A program made the translations under genes and the position numbers. Under the pieces are notes generated by a model that saw only the letters and a list, made by a program, of their open reading frames with translations, was not told where the DNA came from and did no database searches. Below, piece by piece: positions 58,958 through 64,000 of a stretch of 64,000 bases of DNA. The stretch's first letter is position 1. Each line of letters begins with the position of its first letter. Origin of the DNA: Marinococcus halophilus. Its GTDB lineage: Bacteria > Bacillota > Bacilli > Bacillales > Marinococcaceae. Location: the NCBI RefSeq assembly GCF_002265875.1, contig NZ_NPFA01000009.1, forward strand, positions 1 to 64,000, written 5' to 3'.

Positions 58958-59530
58958 ATGCATCATTCATCAACATCACCTTTTAGACCCTTCCCCACCC
59001 TGGAGACGTCAAGGCTTCGCCTCCGGGCCCTGCGTTATTCAGATCTTGAGGATATTTACGAATATGCTTCTAATCCACTTGTCTCCCGTAACGTTTTATG
59101 GGATGCCCACAGAAGCCGCGGGGAGACAAAGGATTTTTTAAATATCACGATGAACTCCTACAAGTACGGCGACCGGGCGCCGTTTGGCATCGAACGCAAG
59201 GATTCCGGGAAAGTGATCGGCACCATCGATTTTGTTCATTGGGATCGCGGTCATTCTAACGGAGAAATTGGCTATACGCTTTCCCCGGACCATTGGAATC
59301 AGGGGTTTGGCTCGGAGGCAGCCCGGGAAATTATCCGCTTCGGCTTTGAAGCCATGGGCCTGCACCGTATTGAAGCCCGGTGCTTCATTGAAAATACCGC
59401 TTCAGCCAAAGTTATGGAAAAAGTCGGCATGGTGCACGAAGGCACACTGCGTCGGTCGCTGTTGATTCAGGGCGAACGACGGGACGTAATGATCTACGCT
59501 ATTTTAAAATCAGAGTGGAAAAATAATTAA
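58958..59530 (+). CDS. GNAT-family N-acetyltransferase, RimJ/RimL type
   Basis: 190 residues. RimJ pattern: LETSRLRLRALRYSDLEDIY, VIGTIDFVHWDRG, LSPDHWNQGFGSEAAREIIR and MGLHRIEARCFIENTASAKV followed by MEKVGMVHEGTLRRS. Probably acetylates a protein N-terminus or a small amine; substrate unknown. ATG 58958 with AAGGATGAAGG upstream. Monocistronic. Confidence 0.92.
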   Translation: MHHSSTSPFRPFPTLETSRLRLRALRYSDLEDIYEYASNPLVSRNVLWDAHRSRGETKDFLNITMNSYKYGDRAPFGIERKDSGKVIGTIDFVHWDRGHSNGEIGYTLSPDHWNQGFGSEAAREIIRFGFEAMGLHRIEARCFIENTASAKVMEKVGMVHEGTLRRSLLIQGERRDVMIYAILKSEWKNN

Positions 59531-59556
59531 AACAGCCGGCGATGCGGCTGTTTTTT
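59529..59556 (+). terminator. Terminator between the RimJ-like and dgkB genes
   Basis: AACAGCCG and CGGCTGTT around GCGATG followed by TTTTATT; A-rich on the other side, so possibly bidirectional. Confidence 0.85.
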
Positions 59557-59558
59557 AT

Positions 59559-60446
59559 TTATGGGCAGAACAGTTCGATATGCTGATGTAAATTTTCAAA
59601 CGATGTCGGCAGGTGACCGCCGTATTCCCCATCAAGATTCAGCTGCATATCCCCCCGTGCTTCAATGTGAAGCTGTTTTGCTTTAAAGTATTTAATCTTT
59701 GGATTTTCCAGATGCTTTCCGCGCACGGCCTGGCGCAACAGCTGGCTGAATTCAAACATGGTCATTTTCTGTACGATCAATACGTCAAAATAGCCGTCAT
59801 TGTACTCTGCCTGCGGCAGCAGCTTTTCAAACCCGCCGACGGAATTAGTGTTGGATACGAGAAACATTGTGATTTCTTCTTCAAGGACTTTTCCGTCATA
59901 TTTAACGGTTGTCATTTGCGGTTGCAGCGACCAAAACTTTTCAAACCCTTTAATAAAATACGCGGCCTGCCCAAGGGCTGTTTTCAGCCCCTTTGGTGTA
60001 TCATAGGTAAGTTCTGTCAGTTTTCCGCCTGCGGCAATATTAATAAAATACGACCCGTTCGCTTTTCCTATATCGATTCCCTGAGTACGCCCGCGCGCGA
60101 CCACATCACAAACAGTCTTCATTTCTTTTCCCTGCAGACCCAGTGCCCGCGCAAAATCATTTGTCGTGCCGGCGGGAATGAGCCCTACTTTAGGCCGCCA
60201 CTCCTGTTCGGCGATCCCGTTAATGACTTCAAAAATAGTGCCGTCCCCGCCCGCTGCAATTACTGCTTCGAATCTGTCCTCTGAAGCACGCCGCGCCTCA
60301 GCCCGGGCATCCCCTCCCCCCCGGGTCATGAAGGCCGAGGTCTCGTAACCGGCCTGCTCCATTCGGTCTAAAATATAAGGCACCTGCCGTTCCATCTGCT
60401 CTCTGCCGGACGTTGGGTTGTAGATCACCCTCGCTCGTTTTCGCAT
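59559..60446 (-). CDS. dgkB: Diacylglycerol kinase
   Basis: 295 residues. DgkB family: RARVIYNPTSGREQMERQV, the ATP-binding VIAAGGDGTIFEVINGIAEQ (GGDGT) and LIPAGTTNDFARALGL, then INIAAGGKLTEL and the C-terminal EARGDMQLNLDGEYGG. It phosphorylates diacylglycerol released from phosphatidylglycerol during lipoteichoic acid synthesis, returning it to phospholipid synthesis. The related YegS lipid kinase is less likely. In many Bacillaceae dgkB follows the gatCAB operon, consistent with gatB nearby here; between them this genome carries an A+T-rich insertion. ATG 60446 with AGGGGTTATA. Confidence 0.9.
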   Translation of the reverse strand: MRKRARVIYNPTSGREQMERQVPYILDRMEQAGYETSAFMTRGGGDARAEARRASEDRFEAVIAAGGDGTIFEVINGIAEQEWRPKVGLIPAGTTNDFARALGLQGKEMKTVCDVVARGRTQGIDIGKANGSYFINIAAGGKLTELTYDTPKGLKTALGQAAYFIKGFEKFWSLQPQMTTVKYDGKVLEEEITMFLVSNTNSVGGFEKLLPQAEYNDGYFDVLIVQKMTMFEFSQLLRQAVRGKHLENPKIKYFKAKQLHIEARGDMQLNLDGEYGGHLPTSFENLHQHIELFCP

Positions 60447-60563
60447 ATTATAACCCCTATTACATCGAAGATTTCATTTCAATTTGAATCATATATAAAA
60501 GCACTATCTTTGGCCGTTATTGTTACATACGTCACTAATTAATTGTATACTATTGTTGATTCA

Positions 60564-61499
60564 TTAAACAGTCGCGGCTGTAGGATCGATGCTGCCAGGC
60601 TGAAAATATGGTCGCTGGGCCAAAGCAGCACGCTGAAAACGCAGGTAATTTTGAAGAATAAAATCATAAAAAATTGTTTGACCTTTTTCTTCTAAATAAA
60701 ACAAGGATTTTTCCATACAACGCAACGCTTCTTTTATATTACCTAAATAGTATAAACATATTCCTTTTTCATAATAAATTTCACCTAAAAGGTATAAGGA
60801 TTCTTGATCAAATACATACTTGAGTCCTTCATTAGCTGTTGCGAGACCTTTCTCAAATTGCCTCGAACTCCCGTATACCACACACATATTAAAATAGATC
60901 TTAGATTGTGTCGGTCCCCAAAATTCTATCGGCAGCTTTTTATACAGCTTTTGTGCTTCTTGAAAGTAATATATCGCTTTATCAAATTCATAGACATCCA
61001 TGTAAATAGTACCAAAATTAATAATTATTCCTATATCTTCTTCAGTCACACTTAACGCTTCTAATTTAATGTCTTTCGCTAATTGTAGTAAATCAAGTGC
61101 TTCTTCTTTTTCTTTAGTTATTTTAAAATGAGTTATTGCACGTTTCCACAATAAAAATTTTTGATGTACTGGTTTCCGAAATAGAGGATTTTTCAGTTCT
61201 TGCCTAATAATATTCATGGCTTCTCCAAATTCATAATGCCTTATTAATTTATCTATTCTATCCTTTGTATCACGTATATAATTAAATCTGGGAGCTTCAT
61301 GATCATCAAAGAAATAGCTGATTTTCACTCCTAATTTAATTGAAATTAAGTTCAAAATTTCAGCCGTAGGATGCATTTGTTCATTTTCAATCTTAGAGAT
61401 TGCTTTTTGAGAACAAATTCCTTTTGATAATTCTTTTTGACTTACTTGGTAGTATTGGCGTAAATCTTTAAGTTTTTTGCCTAAAGTTAATTCTTCCAT
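60564..61499 (-). CDS. RRNPP-type HTH-TPR peptide-responsive regulator (PlcR/NprR-like)
   Basis: 311 residues from ATG 61499 (MEELTLGKKLKDLRQ), with GGAGGGAG upstream. Residues about 5-63 are a Cro/CI-type helix-turn-helix (VSQKELSKGICSQKAISKIE). The rest (about 75-290) is tetratricopeptide-like helical hairpins (KAIYYFQEAQKLYKKL; IYYEKGICLYYLGNIKEALR). This is the layout of RRNPP receptors (Rap, Rgg, NprR, PlcR, PrgX), which bind re-imported linear peptides and change DNA binding. Length is near PlcR (285). A short secreted-peptide gene lies divergently at 61668. The body is markedly A+T-rich (a 60-base line at 61201 has 16 G+C), while the last 25 codons (RFQRAALAQRPYFQPGS...) are richer. 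Targets are unknown. Confidence 0.85.
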   Translation of the reverse strand: MEELTLGKKLKDLRQYYQVSQKELSKGICSQKAISKIENEQMHPTAEILNLISIKLGVKISYFFDDHEAPRFNYIRDTKDRIDKLIRHYEFGEAMNIIRQELKNPLFRKPVHQKFLLWKRAITHFKITKEKEEALDLLQLAKDIKLEALSVTEEDIGIIINFGTIYMDVYEFDKAIYYFQEAQKLYKKLPIEFWGPTQSKIYFNMCVVYGSSRQFEKGLATANEGLKYVFDQESLYLLGEIYYEKGICLYYLGNIKEALRCMEKSLFYLEEKGQTIFYDFILQNYLRFQRAALAQRPYFQPGSIDPTAATV

Positions 61500-61544
61500 A
61501 AGCTCCCTCCATTTAAGTACTATAGTTCTTAACACTTACATTGT

Positions 61545-61575
61545 ATCATGTATTTTTACGAAAATCGTACATGAT
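61545..61575. promoter_or_regulatory. Dyad between the RRNPP regulator and peptide genes (candidate operator)
   Basis: ATCATGTA (61545-61552) and TACATGAT (61568-61575) are exact inverted complements separated by 15 bases; inside, ATTTT-TACG-AAAAT is again symmetric. Half-sites resemble the CATGNA-like halves of the PlcR box (TATGNA...TNCATA) but with a much wider spacing. Located 46 bases before the regulator start and 93 before the peptide start, so binding could control both. Confidence 0.6.
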
Positions 61576-61667
61576 TGGAAATTACAGCTATTAAGAGCCT
61601 CTGCAAGATTTAACTATATATGTAATAATAAATTCAGACTTATTAAAGTTATTAAGGAGGAAAATAA

Positions 61668-61778
61668 ATGCCTAAATTATCAAAGTTTATAAAGATAGGA
61701 TTAGTTGTCGGAGCAATGGCTTATACTTTCGCTTCCGGTGACTTCACAGTAGCTGTTCACTTACCAGGCGCAGCTTAG
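61668..61778 (+). CDS. Secreted pro-peptide, probable quorum-sensing pheromone precursor
   Basis: 36 codons. ATG at 61668 has a perfect AAGGAGG (61654-61660) seven bases upstream, and the stop is followed 90 bases later by an intrinsic terminator. The product starts MPKLSKFIKIG (basic), continues with a hydrophobic core (LVVGAMAYTFA) and a possible signal-peptidase cut after ASG or TFA, leaving a tail ending in VAVHLPGAA. RRNPP pheromones (PapR, NprX, Phr, Shp) are made as such pre-peptides, and the mature 5-10 residue peptide is usually the C-terminus; candidates here are AVHLPGAA to HLPGAA. It is divergent from the HTH-TPR gene. An unrelated small membrane peptide cannot be excluded. Confidence 0.75.
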   Translation: MPKLSKFIKIGLVVGAMAYTFASGDFTVAVHLPGAA

Positions 61779-61867
61779 ACCTAATTAATAACTATTTTTA
61801 AGTGCAAACCGTCACCCTCGACACGTTTCACACCATTAACCAAGCTTACCCCTGTTATATTTTTTGT

Positions 61868-61903
61868 ATCCCTTGCAGTTTAGCTGGCAGGGGATTCTTT
61901 TTT
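61868..61903 (+). terminator. Terminator of the peptide gene
   Basis: ATCCCTTGC and GCAGGGGAT (one G-T) form a 9-bp stem around a 10-base loop, followed by TCTTTTTTATT. Confidence 0.85.
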
Positions 61904-61946
61904 ATTACTTAATCACTGATCATTCATCGACATAGGAGGAGCAGCC

Positions 61947-62258
61947 ATGCATCGGGATCAACAGATTGCTTACTTTGTAGATCAATTCTTGTACCAGTTG
62001 GATCGAGCGGATGAACCAGCCGAGCTTTCCCATCTCCGCGACCGTGTATTTACCCAGGGCGCCCGCATCGATACCCGCCTTCCTTATATTGAAATGATGG
62101 GAACACTCTGGCACAAGCATCCCCCAATTTTTCAGGAGGCACTTGAGGAAGACCCTGTCTGCTACGGGCTTTTAGTTGATATGTTTCAGCATATTTCCCC
62201 AAACCAGTTCGTTTATATGCGCTGGCGGCTGCGAGAATGGGCCAGGCTTTCCGCATGA
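61947..62258 (+). CDS. Hypothetical cytoplasmic protein, 103 residues
   Basis: ATG at 61947 follows TAGGAGGAG. The sequence has few low-complexity parts, no membrane helix and no signal peptide; it is helical with aromatic residues (RDQQIAYFVDQFLYQLDRAD; YGLLVDMFQHISPNQFVYMR; RWRLREWARLSA). I do not recognise a family. The base composition is that of the host chromosome, unlike the preceding peptide gene, and it lies after that gene's terminator, so it is probably not part of the peptide system. Promoter not identified. It precedes a RimJ-type gene after 73 bases. Confidence 0.75.
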   Translation: MHRDQQIAYFVDQFLYQLDRADEPAELSHLRDRVFTQGARIDTRLPYIEMMGTLWHKHPPIFQEALEEDPVCYGLLVDMFQHISPNQFVYMRWRLREWARLSA

Positions 62259-62331
62259 TTAGAAAATGGGTTACATTTGGTAGAATATCGGGAAAATAAC
62301 CTCCACCTATAGTTTTCGGAGGGGATAACAA

Positions 62332-62922
62332 ATGGCTGAGTTCACCGTGGATTCTCAAGTATACCTTCGTCCATTTAAGGAACAGGATGCTCCCGATTAC
62401 CTGCAGCTCGTCGAGGACAATCGTTCTTACTTACGGCACTGGCTCCCCTGGGTCGATAAGACACGAGAACTGCGCGACGTGCTCCGCTTTTTCGAATACC
62501 GTGCTAAGCTCGCCCGCCGCGGCTCTTCCTATACGTTTGGCATCTGGTATGAAGGCAGCCTTGCCGGCGCGATCAGCTTCAATCACGTGTACCGGCTCAC
62601 CCGGCGCACCGTCATCGGCTACTGGCTGGCCGCTTCGTTTCAGGGCAGAGGCATTATGACCCGTGCCGTACAGACATTAACCGATTACGCGTTCCGGGAC
62701 ATTCATCTCCGGCGGGTAGATATCTGCGTAGCTCCGGATAACCAGCCCAGCCGTTCGATTCCCGAGCGTCTCGGTTTCGAAAAATACAAATATGTACGTA
62801 ATGCTGAATGGCTGTATGATCATTACGTGGACCACGTTGTTTATACCATGCGTTCACGCTTTTGGTTTCCCGCTATCCTCGATGCCGGGATAGAGCCTAC
62901 AACAAAAACCCCGCAGTTTTAG
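62332..62922 (+). CDS. GNAT-family N-acetyltransferase, RimJ/RimL type
   Basis: 196 residues. RimL pattern close to the protein at 37046: LRPFKEQDAPDYLQLVEDNR, LRHWLPWVDKTRELRDVLRF, WLAASFQGRGIMTRAVQTLT and IHLRRVDICVAPDNQPSRSI followed by PERLGFEKYKY. The conserved domain ends near VDHVVYTMRSRFW; the last 16 residues (ILDAGIEPTTKTPQF) have no counterpart in the paralogue, and the stop codon lies in the loop of the terminator, as if an earlier stop was lost. ATG 62332 after GGAGGGGATAACAA. Confidence 0.9.
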   Translation: MAEFTVDSQVYLRPFKEQDAPDYLQLVEDNRSYLRHWLPWVDKTRELRDVLRFFEYRAKLARRGSSYTFGIWYEGSLAGAISFNHVYRLTRRTVIGYWLAASFQGRGIMTRAVQTLTDYAFRDIHLRRVDICVAPDNQPSRSIPERLGFEKYKYVRNAEWLYDHYVDHVVYTMRSRFWFPAILDAGIEPTTKTPQF

Positions 62923-62935
62923 CTGCGGGGTTTTT
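62904..62935. terminator. Terminator shared by the RimL-like and gatB genes
   Basis: AAAACCCCGCAG and CTGCGGGGTTTT form a 12-bp stem around TTTTAG, with T-runs on both strands. It ends both convergent genes. Confidence 0.92.
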
Positions 62936-62940
62936 CCTCG

Positions 62941-64000
62941 TTAGCGCTGTTCCATGCCTTCAAGAATTAAAGAGTTCACCATCTGCGGGTTGGCTTTTCC
63001 TTTCGTTTCTTTCATCACCTGGCCGACTAAGAAGCCGAGCGCTTTATCTTTTCCGTTTTTATAGTCTTCAATCGACTGCGGGTTATTATCTAGTATGCCG
63101 TCGACTACCTGCTTGAGTTCTCCTTCATCGGAGATCTGCATGAGCCCTTTGTCTTTTACGATCTGTTCCGGATCGCCACCCTGTTCCATCACATCAGCAA
63201 AAACCTGCTTGGCGATTTTGCTTGAAATGGTACCTTTTTCAATGAGCTCAATCAGCTTGGCGAGCGACTGCGGCGTAAGCGCCGTTTCTTCGATATCCAT
63301 ATCGTTATTGTTTAAATACCCGCTCACCTCGCCCATCAGCCAGTTGGCTGTAAGCTTGCTGTCCGCTCCGGCATTAACGGTTTCCTGGAAAAAGTCCGCG
63401 ATTGCTTTGGACTGTACCAGCACCGATGCGTCATATTCGGAAAGACCGAAGTCCTCAATGTAACGCTTCTTCCGCGCGTCCGGCAGCTCGGGAATTAGTG
63501 AACGGATTCGTGATTTCCAGTCTTCATTAATATAGTAAGTGACCAGGTCCGGCTCCGGGAAGTAACGGTAATCATCCGATCCTTCTTTGATACGCATCAG
63601 AATCGTTTCTTTTTTCGCGTCATCCCACCGGCGCGTTTCCTGCAGTACTTCCCCGCCAGCAAGCAGTTCTTTTTCCTGGCGTTCTTCTTCAAACGCCAGC
63701 CCTTTTTGCACGTTTGTAAACGAGTTCAGGTTTTTCAGTTCGGTTTTCGTACCGAATTCCTGCTGCCCTGCCGGACGGATAGAAATATTTGCATCACACC
63801 GGAGAGAACCTTCTTCCATTTTGCAGTCGGAGACGTCCGTGTATTGCAGGATCGCTTTTAGTTTTTCCAAATAAGCGTATCCTTCCTCCGGGGTCGTAAT
63901 ATCCGGCTCGGATACAATTTCGATTAGCGGCGTGCCGACACGGTTAAAGTCGACGAGAGAGTGCCCGCCGTCTTCGTCGTGCGTCAGCTTCCCTGCGTCT
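62941..64000 (-). CDS. gatB: Aspartyl/glutamyl-tRNA amidotransferase subunit B, 3' part
   Basis: The frame stays open to the window edge, so the first quarter is outside; 353 residues are visible of about 475. Readable parts: [20 protein letters not shown] and [11 protein letters not shown] at the edge, then [20 protein letters not shown] and [32 protein letters not shown] followed by [10 protein letters not shown] (catalytic core), and a helical C-terminal domain ending in the GatB/YqeY-like [20 protein letters not shown]. GatCAB converts misacylated Glu-tRNA-Gln and Asp-tRNA-Asn to the correct amide forms; subunit B binds the tRNA and does the kinase/transamidation step. An ATG at 63870 is an internal methionine, not the start. 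Confidence 0.97.
   Translation of the reverse strand, partial: DAGKLTHDEDGGHSLVDFNRVGTPLIEIVSEPDITTPEEGYAYLEKLKAILQYTDVSDCKMEEGSLRCDANISIRPAGQQEFGTKTELKNLNSFTNVQKGLAFEEERQEKELLAGGEVLQETRRWDDAKKETILMRIKEGSDDYRYFPEPDLVTYYINEDWKSRIRSLIPELPDARKKRYIEDFGLSEYDASVLVQSKAIADFFQETVNAGADSKLTANWLMGEVSGYLNNNDMDIEETALTPQSLAKLIELIEKGTISSKIAKQVFADVMEQGGDPEQIVKDKGLMQISDEGELKQVVDGILDNNPQSIEDYKNGKDKALGFLVGQVMKETKGKANPQMVNSLILEGMEQR

Noticed and set aside
59613-60284. Long plus-strand open frame (223 codons) opposite dgkB
   Set aside because: Shadow frame of dgkB; no start signals and a non-protein-like Cys/Phe-rich composition.
60564-61778. Interpretation of the HTH-TPR/peptide pair as a phage arbitrium (AimR-AimP) system
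   Set aside because: There are no phage genes around it, the peptide gene is divergent rather than downstream, and the tail lacks the RGA ending of known arbitrium peptides; only the LP and GA(A) resemblance is seen.
1-64000. CRISPR arrays, insertion sequences, integrases or rRNA genes
   Set aside because: No regularly spaced repeats, no transposase or integrase frames and no rRNA sequence were found on either strand.

Overview
The window looks like a chromosome segment of an endospore-forming, low-to-mid G+C Gram-positive bacterium of the Bacillaceae type. The basis is strong AGGAGG ribosome binding sites with many TTG/GTG starts, a wall teichoic acid gene set (tagH, tagG, a TagB/TagF-like gene, tagD, and a large TagF-like enzyme), sporulation-associated YteA and Cse60 homologues, CcpA cre-like sites and classical 7-1-7 Fur boxes. 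A haloalkaliphilic lifestyle is only a guess, from acidic proteins. I see no rRNA operon, insertion sequence, prophage block or CRISPR array. One tRNA is present (Leu, anticodon CAG).

Layout. 0-10 kb: the end of a cold-shock gene, an unannotated 44-residue membrane protein, a channel-like protein without a K+ selectivity filter, tRNA-Leu, a sirtuin, a decayed flavodoxin gene beside a Fur box that faces a nitroreductase, a YeeE/YedE transporter, a TetR regulator with an MFS pump, and metE. 10-24 kb: a MarR-MMPL exporter operon, a GntR regulator divergent from a CstA-type transporter, an aromatic-acid-exporter-like protein, a thiamine-diphosphate enzyme, a GAF/PAS/GGDEF/EAL c-di-GMP protein, a quinone-oxidoreductase-like protein and an Excalibur surface protein. 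24-35 kb: a small operon (acetyltransferase, UPF0158, esterase), the teichoic acid cluster, a type-B carboxylesterase and glpF with an attenuator-like leader and cre. 35-50 kb: small housekeeping and stress genes, then a five-gene citrate-hydroxamate (schizokinen/rhizobactin-type) siderophore operon behind two Fur boxes. 50-64 kb: PRC-barrel and DUF4317 proteins, an RlmD-type rRNA methyltransferase, a canonical K+ channel, an aldo/keto reductase, aldehyde dehydrogenase with its DUF779 partner under a cre, dgkB, and the 3' part of gatB.

The most interesting element is an A+T-rich islet at about 60.5-61.8 kb. It carries a PlcR/NprR-like HTH-TPR regulator (RRNPP family) divergent from an unannotated 36-codon gene. 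That short gene has a perfect Shine-Dalgarno, a signal-peptide-like N-terminus and the short tail VAVHLPGAA, and a dyad lies between the two genes. I interpret this as a self-contained peptide quorum-sensing module. Iron is the other theme: Fur boxes sit before the siderophore operon and before a nitroreductase next to a broken flavodoxin gene. Nine GNAT acetyltransferases are scattered through the window.
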